The position numbers and the translations under genes are program-made. DNA of 64,000 nt from Arsenophonus melophagi (GTDB lineage: Bacteria; Pseudomonadota; Gammaproteobacteria; Enterobacterales; Enterobacteriaceae): the NCBI GenBank assembly GCA_032378655.1, contig JAVYJS010000002.1, forward strand, positions 1 to 64,000. The letters are read 5' to 3'. This document shows positions 50,574-59,080 of this stretch, piece by piece. The first letter of the stretch is position 1. Each line of letters begins with the position of its first letter. The notes below the pieces were generated by a model. The model did no database searches. It was not told where the DNA came from and saw only the letters and a list, made by a program, of their open reading frames with translations.

Positions 50574-51446
50574 ATTGTATGTTTCTTGGCTAAAAATTTT
50601 TTGTAAATTATATAGTACGATAGTTGGTTATACCCTTCTTGATAAATTTTTAGTAAAGCTGTTGATTTAATAAATACATTTAATTTACATAAAATAGTTT
50701 TTGTAGATAGAAAAGATTATTACAATAATGACAATATGCTGATTAGCAAATAAGAAAATTAATTATACGTTTCATAAAATCTTGCATATTTGTCTTGCGT
50801 ACATTTATCTTGTATATTTATGTGTAATAAATATACAAATTTTAACAAATGATCTTTGAGATAGATCATTTGTTAAAATTTTAAGAGCAATAGTAAATCA
50901 CTTGACTTTTTGAAGGGAAATTCTTGAAGATCTACATTGTTAAGGCCATATTATTAAGGCCATTATGCTTCGCTGCTGGAGGAAGTAGCGCATGAACATT
51001 GTCGTGGATAACAGATCTATTGATAGATATAGCAAATTCCATATATTGCTGATACTACTACTATTTATAATAGTCACGTTAGCATAAATAATCATTAAAG
51101 TATCATACAAAATCCAAAAACAACTAATTCTACTGTTACTTAAAAAGTACTCAAGTGATATGGTGTGTGATTGTATGTTAATAACAGCTTTTGATCTCAA
51201 AAATACTAACGATTAGTTCAAAGAACTAACTGTTGGATCACTGAGATATTCTATTATTTACTAGAAATAACCAATTAATTAGATAAAATAAAAGGCCTAT
51301 TTATTGTGAAGGCCACACATAGGCCTTTTAAGATAAACTCATGGAGTGTATTGAGAATTTTATAGAACCTTTTTCAGCTATGATTTTACTTTGATCTAAA
51401 AAATAAATCTTAAAAGATCAAATCTTAAAAATATTAAAGATCTAAC
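50574..51446. other. Junction between hem and arn operons
   Basis: 870 bases with no recognisable gene. Holds a stem with 19-bp arms (50837-50881) and a stem with 12-bp arms (51289-51300 and 51319-51330) flanked by A and T. The second lies just downstream of arnF and could end the arn transcript on the minus strand. Confidence 0.55.
50837..50881. repeat. Perfect inverted repeat, 19-bp arms
   Basis: Arms 50837-50855 and 50863-50881, loop of 7, about 260 bases upstream of hemC. Confidence 0.88.
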
Positions 51447-51842
51447 TTATTTTCTAACTTGGTTTCGCTCAGAATAAGAAACCGTCAAAATACCAAAAAA
51501 AATAAATACAATACCCAAACATCTAACTAATGTTACCGACTCGTGAAACCAAGGTAAAGTGACTGATAATACATATACTAATACATAGGTTAAGCTAATA
51601 AGTGAGTAAGCTTTACTTAAAGCTAAACATCGTAAGGTATATAACCAAAAAACCATAGAAATAGCATAGCCAATAAAACCGATACAAATCAATTCAAACG
51701 CTAGGTGGTTTTTAAAAAACCACCTATAATCCCATTGGTAAGTAAATTTAAATTTAGGCAATAAAGCTACTCCAGCTTTGAGAAAAAGCTGAGCGCAAGT
51801 AGTGGCTATTACACTACCGATACCTAAAAAATAACCGTTCAC
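51447..51842 (-). CDS. arnF: ArnF, subunit of the L-Ara4N-undecaprenyl-phosphate flippase
   Basis: 131 residues (E. coli 128), four membrane helices of the EamA/small multidrug resistance type. With ArnE it moves undecaprenyl-P-L-Ara4N across the inner membrane. Features: YFLGIGSVIATTCAQLFLKAGV at the N-terminus and AYSLISLTYVLVY near residue 82. It directly follows arnE. A perfect palindrome with 12-bp arms and one central base (51702-51726) lies within the codons for RWFFKNHL. Confidence 0.92.
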   Translation of the reverse strand: MNGYFLGIGSVIATTCAQLFLKAGVALLPKFKFTYQWDYRWFFKNHLAFELICIGFIGYAISMVFWLYTLRCLALSKAYSLISLTYVLVYVLSVTLPWFHESVTLVRCLGIVFIFFGILTVSYSERNQVRK

Positions 51843-51843
51843 A

Positions 51844-52179
51844 TCATATATTCAATAAAATGATACCAAGCATTATCAAAAATAAACCTGTCCAATGCTT
51901 CATGCTAATCTTCTCTTGGTAAATGTATTGTCCTATTAAGGTTATAATAACAAAATTAATGCTTAACATCGGATAAGCAATACTAAGAGGTAAAACTTGC
52001 AATAATTTAAGCCAAAATAGCATACTTAATGCCAGTAAAATAGCAGCCATTATTAGCCACTTCAAAGCTAAACTTTTTTTTGCTGGTAATCTACACCAGC
52101 ATACCACTGCTTGCTTTTGACAAAGGTGACCAAAGCAAGTCAACAGACTAACACTAAGTAATAATAAAAAACGACTCAT
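51844..52179 (-). CDS. arnE: ArnE, subunit of the L-Ara4N-undecaprenyl-phosphate flippase
   Basis: 111 residues, the E. coli length; four hydrophobic segments. Seen motifs are TCFGHLCQKQA in the first helix and LPLSIAYPMLSINFVIITL in the third, typical of ArnE. It overlaps the end of arnT by 4 bases and is followed within 1 base by arnF, so the three are translationally coupled. Confidence 0.92.
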   Translation of the reverse strand: MSRFLLLLSVSLLTCFGHLCQKQAVVCWCRLPAKKSLALKWLIMAAILLALSMLFWLKLLQVLPLSIAYPMLSINFVIITLIGQYIYQEKISMKHWTGLFLIMLGIILLNI

Positions 52180-53843
52180 GGTTTCTGATAATATGTTAAT
52201 ATTGCTATTTTTGTATTGCTACTAACATGATCTGGCTTAGGAAGATCATCAGGTAATATTTTATTATTACGTAAAACAATGACTACGGAAATTTGGCCTG
52301 CTTTGCAGGCCTGGTTAAGCCATTGAGCAAAATTACCTTTCTTAATTAAGCGAAATTGACTATCTGGATAATCAAGACCATATCTTAATTCGCCGGGTGT
52401 TTCATATAGAAAAATATCACTTCGACGCAATTCCCATGCTAAACCTGCACTAACTCCAACATTATCTGCTAGAATAAATTTACTTTTTTGCAATAAAGAG
52501 ATATTTTGTCGAATTAATTGCTGTGGTAGTTTAATATCAATAATATTCTTTGGCAAAGCATAACCTATCGATAAGCTTAAGGCTATAGAGCAGAGGCTAA
52601 CTAGTAGCCAATACTTTGAATTGGATACTAAGCTAAAATAGCTAATAATAGACCATATAACAAAAACTATAATAACTAATGTAAGTTTTGGCCATTCAGT
52701 TTTATCGTAAAGAGGATGTTCAAAAAAGAATTCCATAATCATCAAAGTAATCATTACAAATATACTAAAGACGATATTGATAAATCCATTAAATTTCATG
52801 GGCGCCATATTGTGATTTTTAACACAATCTACCGCATACTTTGCCATCATTAATGCCAGTGGAGGCATTACAGGCAAAATATAAGTGAGTAATTTACCCT
52901 TTGCAATACTAAAAAATAAGAAAGGGGCAATAAACCAAAAAAGCAAAAAAATCATTTCCTGATTAATGGTTACTCTACGCCAACTCTGAAGTAATGAACC
53001 AGGTAAAAAACCTAACCAAGGTATTACTCCAAGTAAAATAATTGGAATATAAAACAAAAAAGGAGATTTATGTTGAGCATTTTCTGATGCAAATCGCTGA
53101 ATATGCTCTACCCAAAAAAAATAATTCCAATAATCAGGTTCATATCTATTGATAGCTAACACCCAAGGAAAGCTGATCAATGCTGCGCTGATGATTATTA
53201 TTACTCCTAATTTTAGGATCTCCGTAAGCCGTTTTTGATAAATGATCACTGGCAGCATAACGATTACTGGGATAGCTAATGCTATCAATCCCTTAGTCAT
53301 AAAAGCTATACCGCAGGTAAGTCCAATACTTATCGATGTAAGTAATTTTTCAGCAACTGTTTTTGCTTTTAATAACCAAAAACAACATAGCATACAGGCA
53401 GTAATCCACATGCTAAACATCGGATCGAGTACGCTATAAGTACCAATCGTAAATACTAAAAACATTGAAACATACATTAAAGTAGCAACAAATGCGATAT
53501 TTCGATTACTCCACATTATCATCGCTAACCAGTAAATTAATCCGGAACTGATCATGGTAGAAAATACCGCTCCAAATCGAACAGCAAAATTAGTATAGCC
53601 AAATATTATTTGGCTAATATTATTTATCCAATATCCAGCTACTGGTTTTTCAAAATAACGAACATTAAGAAAATAAGGTACAATCCAATTGTCTCGCAGC
53701 AACATTTCACGACTAATTTCTGCATAACGCGTTTCATCTGGCTGCCAGAGCAAACGACTATTTAATGGCGCTAAATAAGTGAAAACGAAAAAAATTGCTG
53801 CTAAACAAGCAGCAATTTTGTGTAGATTTTGAGTGAACATCAA
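52176..53843 (-). CDS. arnT: Lipid A L-Ara4N transferase ArnT
   Basis: 555 residues (E. coli 550). Inner-membrane GT-C/GT83 glycosyltransferase that moves L-Ara4N from its undecaprenyl carrier onto lipid A phosphates on the periplasmic side. The N-terminal periplasmic catalytic loop with RLLWQPDETRYAEISREML and FEKPVAGYWINN is intact, followed by about 12 membrane helices and a small C-terminal domain. It starts 3 bases after arnD. The modification lowers outer-membrane negative charge and gives resistance to cationic antimicrobial peptides, which insects produce. Confidence 0.96.
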   Translation of the reverse strand: MMFTQNLHKIAACLAAIFFVFTYLAPLNSRLLWQPDETRYAEISREMLLRDNWIVPYFLNVRYFEKPVAGYWINNISQIIFGYTNFAVRFGAVFSTMISSGLIYWLAMIMWSNRNIAFVATLMYVSMFLVFTIGTYSVLDPMFSMWITACMLCCFWLLKAKTVAEKLLTSISIGLTCGIAFMTKGLIALAIPVIVMLPVIIYQKRLTEILKLGVIIIISAALISFPWVLAINRYEPDYWNYFFWVEHIQRFASENAQHKSPFLFYIPIILLGVIPWLGFLPGSLLQSWRRVTINQEMIFLLFWFIAPFLFFSIAKGKLLTYILPVMPPLALMMAKYAVDCVKNHNMAPMKFNGFINIVFSIFVMITLMIMEFFFEHPLYDKTEWPKLTLVIIVFVIWSIISYFSLVSNSKYWLLVSLCSIALSLSIGYALPKNIIDIKLPQQLIRQNISLLQKSKFILADNVGVSAGLAWELRRSDIFLYETPGELRYGLDYPDSQFRLIKKGNFAQWLNQACKAGQISVVIVLRNNKILPDDLPKPDHVSSNTKIAILTYYQKP

Positions 53844-53846
53844 ACA

Positions 53847-54739
53847 CTATACCTCGTGTTGATACCCTAACCATCCTTCACGACCAGGAATAGATGAGCG
53901 AATAACTTTTCCCTTTGGAAGGGAATCTATATCATTTTTTATTAATTTACGCAACGTACAAAATGTCATGTGTTCTGCAATCATGCTATCTAATAATTTT
54001 TTAAATTGCGTTAATTTAGACATGCCTTCTACTTCAGCATGGATCGTATAAACCGATGTTCCTATATCTTTCTGCATTTTATTAATAATAAAGTCATTAA
54101 ACTTGTCATCATTAATTAAGATGCCAACAACTTCATCATAAGTGGGTAGGGTTACTGGAATTTGTATAGTGCCAATCGAACCATCATTTAAAATAGGAAG
54201 AAACGGATGTGTCCCACGGCAATCACTATTATAGTCAAATTTAAAATTTTCTTTTGCTGTTAAGACTTCTTCATTAGAACGCCAACCTGCTACAGCTGAA
54301 CAAGTTACTCTACTGCCAATTGCTGTTTCCAGTGCATCGACACCTAATTTAATTTGCTCTACTAATTTATTTATTTTCCATCTACTTGCATTGGCTTGCC
54401 AAGCTTGATGATCCCAAGCATGTAACCCAACTTCATGACCTTCACTTAATGCTTGTTTCATTAAGTGACCGAGATCGTTAGCAATTTTTTTACCTGACCA
54501 TGCAGTACCGGCTAATAAAATATTCCAATCATACAGTGATATAGCATTCGATCTTAATATTTTCCATAAAAATTTAGGGCGCCATAGGCGCCATAAATGG
54601 CGCCCCATATTATCTGGACCAACGGTAAAAAAAAATTTGCTTGAATTTTATATTTATCTAGCACTTCCAGTAACTGTGGAACACCTTCTTTCGTACCTTG
54701 ATAGGTATCGACATCAATTCTTAATCCAATTTTCTTCAT
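53847..54739 (-). pseudogene. arnD: ArnD deformylase, split by a one-base frameshift at a T9 run
   Basis: Two overlapping frames together make a full ArnD (about 297 aa; E. coli 296). The first (54554-54739) gives KKIGLRIDVDTYQGTKEGVP, carrying the NodB-domain metal-site aspartates, up to YKIQANFF. The second (from 54608 down) begins at the internal Met of MGRHLWRLW and runs to REGWLGYQHEV with HAWDHQAW, YNSDCRG and VYTIHAEVEG intact. The break is at nine T on the coding strand (54627-54635); the zero frame reads TTT TTT TTA CCG, whereas one more T, or a -1 slip, restores FFFTVGPDNMGRHLW. GC-rich inverted repeats (54577-54605) follow. ArnD removes the formyl group from undecaprenyl-P-L-Ara4FN. 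It is either a young pseudogene or is decoded by slippage. Confidence 0.9.
54577..54605. repeat. GC-rich inverted repeat downstream of the arnD slippery site
   Basis: Outer arms 54577-54585 and 54597-54605 (9 bp); on the coding strand an 8-bp stem ggcgccat/atggcgcc with a 2-base loop can also form. The unit gcgccat or its complement occurs three times within 29 bases. It lies about 20 bases after the U UUU UUA heptamer. Confidence 0.85.
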
Positions 54740-56733
54740 TTATCTAATTCTGCAGCAGTGGTTTGCAAAAAGAAATCTAAAGTTTCTGTAATAGTCTGCT
54801 TTATATCAATAGTTGGTTTCCAACCTAGTAATCGGTGTGCATTTTCAATGCTTGGTTTACGGTATTCAATATCTTGATACCCATTCCCATAGTAATTACT
54901 ACTTTCAACTTTTTTAAATCCAGCAAATGGAGGAAACAATTTACGCAACGGATGTTTTTCAAATATTTCCAGTACGATACTGGCTAATTGTATTATACTG
55001 GTTTCATTTTTAGGATTACCAATATTGATAATTTTACCATTACATTTTTCATCTTTATTTTTAATAATATGAAATAGTGCTTGAATACCATCTTTAATAT
55101 CAGTAAAGCAACGTTTTTGAACACCACCATCTACCAATTTTATTGGTAGACCTTCAACTAAATTAAAAATGAATTGAGTAATTACCCTTGAGCTGCCAAT
55201 TCTGGCAGAACGTAAACTATCGAGTCGTGGGCCCATCCAATTAAATGGCCTAAATAGAGTAAATTGTAGCTTCTCTTGCACGCCATATGCCCAAATAATA
55301 CGATCCAATAATTGCTTAGAAACCGAATAAATCCAACGCTGTTTGTTAATTGGACCAACAATCAAACGAGAGGTATCTTCATGAAATTCTTGATCATCAC
55401 ACATCCCATAAACCTCAGAAGTTGATGGGAAAATAATACGTTTATTATATTTTACACAAAAACGCACTATTTTTAAGTTTTCTTCAAAGTCTAGTTCAAA
55501 AACTTTTAATGGATTTCGGGTATATTCAATCGGCGTTGCAATAGCAACAAGAGGAATAACAATATCGCACTTTTTAATATGATATTCAATCCACTCTTTA
55601 TGAATACTTATATCACCTTCAACAAAATGAAAACGCTGATCATCACCAAAACGGGCATCATTAATAAAACACGAAACAGCAGAAGAACTAATATCTAAGC
55701 CAAAAATATCATAGTCTCCATAAACTAATAAATATTCTGTTAAGTGATAACCAATAAAACCATTGACTCCCAAAATTAAAATGCGTTCGCGACGTTTTAT
55801 TTTTTCCATCATTTTTTCGCCTAAACACATACCAATAATCATCCCCATTTCCTCTGCTAAACGCGCTCCTTGAACATATAAACCAGAACTACATTGTCCA
55901 GTTATGATCTCAATAGAACCTTGAGCACAAGCTATTTGTAATGGGTTAGTAGAAATGATAGTACCAGGTACTTGAGCATGTTTGTTTTCTAAAACACGAG
56001 CATGCCAAAAAATGATTTTATTCCTACCTAAATAGGTAAAAGCTCCCGGATATGGCTCGGTTGTCGCGCGTATTAAATTATTCACTGCAGTAGCAGATTT
56101 AGACCAATTAATTAATCCATCCTCAATGCGACGACGGTAAAAATAACTCGCTTTACTCTCATCTTGTGATATAGATGAATAATCGCCAATTCTTATTAAA
56201 GATAAGGTATCAGTTAATAGCTGCTCAGAGGCCTGAGTAATTTTCTCATGTAACACTAATGCAGTATCTTTTATATCAATGGAAATTTTTTTCTGTGCAA
56301 TAATATCACCAGCATCTACCTTAGCTATCATTTTATGAAGTGTAACACCAGTTTCTATTTCTCCATTTAAAATAGCCCAATTAATAGGCGCACAGCCACG
56401 ATATTTAGGCAGTAAAGAACCATGTAGATTGAAAGAACCTTCCGGAGCTAATGCCAATAACTCTTTACTTAGTATGCGACGATAGTAAAAAGAAAAAAAT
56501 ACATCAGGTTGCATTTTATTTATACGCTCAATCCAAAGTGGATGATTAACATTATCTGGTGCAAATACAGGCAAGCCAATTTCAGCTCCTAAGCGTGACA
56601 CTGAAGAAAAGAAATGATTTTCTTTAGGATCATCTGTATGTGTAAAAATAGCCTGAATTTCAAAGCCTGCCTTCTGTAACGCCTTTAATCCAACACAACC
56701 AATATCATGGTAAGCAAAAACAATAGTTTTCAT
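54736..56733 (-). CDS. arnA: Bifunctional UDP-L-Ara4N formyltransferase / UDP-GlcA decarboxylase ArnA
   Basis: 665 residues (E. coli 660). The N-terminal domain (1 to about 305) is a formyltransferase that formylates UDP-L-Ara4N with 10-formyl-THF; it shows the catalytic NLHGSLLPKYRG near residue 102 and HKMIAKVDAGDII near 132. The C-terminal domain (about 315-665) is an NAD-dependent short-chain dehydrogenase that decarboxylates UDP-glucuronate: LILGVNGFIGYHLTEYLL, PSTSEVYGMC with the catalytic Ser, and RWIYSVSKQLLDRIIWAYG with the Tyr/Lys pair. It overlaps arnC by one base and arnD by 4. The intermediate keto sugar needs ArnB, not encoded here. Confidence 0.97.
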   Translation of the reverse strand: MKTIVFAYHDIGCVGLKALQKAGFEIQAIFTHTDDPKENHFFSSVSRLGAEIGLPVFAPDNVNHPLWIERINKMQPDVFFSFYYRRILSKELLALAPEGSFNLHGSLLPKYRGCAPINWAILNGEIETGVTLHKMIAKVDAGDIIAQKKISIDIKDTALVLHEKITQASEQLLTDTLSLIRIGDYSSISQDESKASYFYRRRIEDGLINWSKSATAVNNLIRATTEPYPGAFTYLGRNKIIFWHARVLENKHAQVPGTIISTNPLQIACAQGSIEIITGQCSSGLYVQGARLAEEMGMIIGMCLGEKMMEKIKRRERILILGVNGFIGYHLTEYLLVYGDYDIFGLDISSSAVSCFINDARFGDDQRFHFVEGDISIHKEWIEYHIKKCDIVIPLVAIATPIEYTRNPLKVFELDFEENLKIVRFCVKYNKRIIFPSTSEVYGMCDDQEFHEDTSRLIVGPINKQRWIYSVSKQLLDRIIWAYGVQEKLQFTLFRPFNWMGPRLDSLRSARIGSSRVITQFIFNLVEGLPIKLVDGGVQKRCFTDIKDGIQALFHIIKNKDEKCNGKIINIGNPKNETSIIQLASIVLEIFEKHPLRKLFPPFAGFKKVESSNYYGNGYQDIEYRKPSIENAHRLLGWKPTIDIKQTITETLDFFLQTTAAELDK

Positions 56734-57725
56734 TATTTTGTTCCCTGATGTTTATTAGTGTCACGATCAATACTCACTATCTTTTGAATGAAGTAACGCG
56801 GTTTTACACTGACATCATTGTATATTCTGCCAATATATTCGCCAAGTAACCCAATGGCAATAAACTGAGCACCAATAAATATGAATAAAATCGCAAACAG
56901 GGTAAAAACACCTTCTACAGCCCAAATAGCACCAAACATAAGACGTAAAATAATTAGTAGCACCGCTAGTAAAAATCCTGTTGCAGAAATAATACTACCA
57001 ATCACGCTCAATAAACGTAATGGCATAGCCGTTAAACAAGTAAGCAAATCAAACATTAAATTTATTAATTTCATAAAGCTATATTTTGAATCGCCAAACT
57101 CACGCTCTGAATGAGCAACATCAATTTCTATCGTTCTTCGAGCAAAGACATTGGCTAAAATTGGAATAAAAGTACTACGTGCATCACACTGCAATATTGC
57201 GTTAATAATATTACGCCGGTAAGCACGCAACATACATCCATAATCGCCCATTGTACATCCTGTTGTTTTAGTAATCATAGTATTAATGATTTTTGAAGCT
57301 ATTTTACGAAACCAAGAATCTTTTCGATTCATTCGCTTAGTGCCAATTACGTCATAACCCTGTTCGGCTACTTGCACCAAATTTGGTATTTCTTCAGGGG
57401 GATTTTGTAAATCAGCGTCTAAGGTAATTACAAGATCACCAATTGCCTGTTTAAACCCAGCTATAATAGCCAAATGTTGCCCATAATTACGATTTAAAAT
57501 TATGGCAATAACATGATTTTCCACATTTTCGGCAGCATCTATGAGCAAATTAACGGAATTATCAGCACTACCGTCATCCACTAAAATTAATTCATATGAC
57601 TTTTCCAATCTTTGGCATGCTGCTAATGTCCTTTCTAGGAGTTTGGGTAAACTTTGTTCTTCGTTATAAATAGGAATAACGATAGAAACTGTTTTTATTT
57701 TTTCAAAATCATGTTGAATAGGCAC
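56733..57725 (-). CDS. arnC: Undecaprenyl-phosphate L-Ara4FN transferase ArnC
   Basis: 330 residues (E. coli 322). GT2 glycosyltransferase on the cytoplasmic face that moves formylated L-Ara4N to undecaprenyl phosphate. Motifs: VSIVIPIYNEEQSLPKLLER, LVDDGSADNS, VITLDADLQNPPEEIP (metal-binding DAD), and two C-terminal membrane helices (about 235-260 and 270-292) before LLGEYIGRIYNDV. It is first in the operon here; arnB, which precedes it in E. coli, is absent. Confidence 0.96.
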   Translation of the reverse strand: MPIQHDFEKIKTVSIVIPIYNEEQSLPKLLERTLAACQRLEKSYELILVDDGSADNSVNLLIDAAENVENHVIAIILNRNYGQHLAIIAGFKQAIGDLVITLDADLQNPPEEIPNLVQVAEQGYDVIGTKRMNRKDSWFRKIASKIINTMITKTTGCTMGDYGCMLRAYRRNIINAILQCDARSTFIPILANVFARRTIEIDVAHSEREFGDSKYSFMKLINLMFDLLTCLTAMPLRLLSVIGSIISATGFLLAVLLIILRLMFGAIWAVEGVFTLFAILFIFIGAQFIAIGLLGEYIGRIYNDVSVKPRYFIQKIVSIDRDTNKHQGTK

Positions 57726-58809
57726 TATTAGCTCCGAAATTCATTAATTGTAGTAACAATGTACTCAGCATGTTAAAAACTGAGCACAGTATCATGGCAC
57801 GATAACAATGAATATATAAGCTGAATTCCATGTAGCATTAGCTTAGAAAACAATGATAATCTTATCTACAATCTTTCTATGTATAAACCTCCTATAAATA
57901 AAATCTGCTTACTAGCATTCTCTTAAAATGGAATCATAAAAAACTATTTTAGTTAATATAAAAGATCGTTTCATCAAACATGTACTATAAAATGATTGAT
58001 ATAAAAAAATCTGAATAATCTTGCACATCATAGAATATGCTGTCTGTGCAAGATTGAGCAGCACGGATCGATTAAAGAACAAAAATTTAGAACAACATTT
58101 TTAAGTTCATTTTAAAATGAATAACTACAATTGTAGTATGTGTATTAAAAATTATATTGCAATATAAATCCAAACCGTCTACTAGCTGAAGTTTGCAGAG
58201 CTTCTATTTATTTATCAGAATCTACTTCTGTTAAATTAAAATTTAAAAATGGAAAATGAACTACAAAGATTTTATCTTTTTTGGCAATGCAGCTAGCATT
58301 TTACGGAAAATATAATTTTTAGTCATATGAAATGAATAGGCGGTATCTTACTGATCAAATCTATGTACTTTTGATATCAAAATTGCAGATATCATAACTG
58401 TTTTCTTCTGTAAAACTTAGTATCTATGAGAAATGATAGATTTATCACCATCCATAAGCTGATAGGTCATAACATTTATATGAATGCCTAGTGCTTTCTA
58501 AAAAAAGCACGTGCATGGCTGACTAGAAAACTGATTCCTAAATCTTTCTTTAGAGTAAAGAAGTACATTTCATCGTTCTGAGCACACCCTAATATATTCT
58601 AGGTTGTGCTAGATCTATTTACGTTATTTTGATCTTTATAAAGAAAACAATCATCTATTAAATTATTAATATAATTTACAAGGCTTAACTACACATCCCA
58701 TATAACAATAACTATTAATTTATGAAAGATGATCCATGAATAAAATAAGGGATTTTAAAGTATTAATAATATATAAACTTTCATTATTTAGGAATATGTA
58801 TCCTATCAA
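57726..58809. other. Gene-free stretch where arnB would be expected
   Basis: About 1.1 kb upstream of arnC without any readable ArnB motif on the minus strand. It contains an inverted repeat with 11-bp arms around 58018-58056 and several weaker stems (near 58502, 58546 and 58570-58603). The arn promoter should lie in the part next to 57725; no PmrA-type box was recognised. Confidence 0.5.
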
Positions 58810-59075
58810 TCATTATTTTTCACTTTTTCCAGGTTGGGAATTACCACTCTGCAAGACGTAATTAGAATATCTGCTCCAGTTTTTGAATTTTTGCCTTGAT
58901 ATTGCCTTTGATCACGAAGATCAAAATTATTAAAACCGGATAGTTTAACCTGATCGCCTTGTTCTAATGAACAAGAAACTTCTTTAAAAAAAGTTCAACG
59001 AGGTCTTTCGCATCACTTTTTTATACCTAGTCTCTCGAAGAGATTCTCTAACATGTTAGTTTTTGTAAGTTCCAT
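58810..59075 (-). pseudogene. ihfA: Decayed integration host factor alpha subunit
   Basis: Begins 5 bases after pheT, as in E. coli. The minus strand reads ELTKTNMLENLFERLGIKK then a TGA; in another frame SDAKDLVELF; then back to FKEVSCSLEQGDQVKLSGFN followed by NFDLRDQRQYQGKNSKTGAD and ILITSCRVV, with another break before the end. The first two breaks are at an A6 and a T7 run. The DNA-intercalating proline of the family (RNPKTGE) is serine here (KNSKTGA), so even a corrected protein would probably not bend DNA normally. IHF-alpha with IHF-beta is a DNA-bending architectural protein. Confidence 0.92.
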
Positions 59076-59080
59076 AAGGT

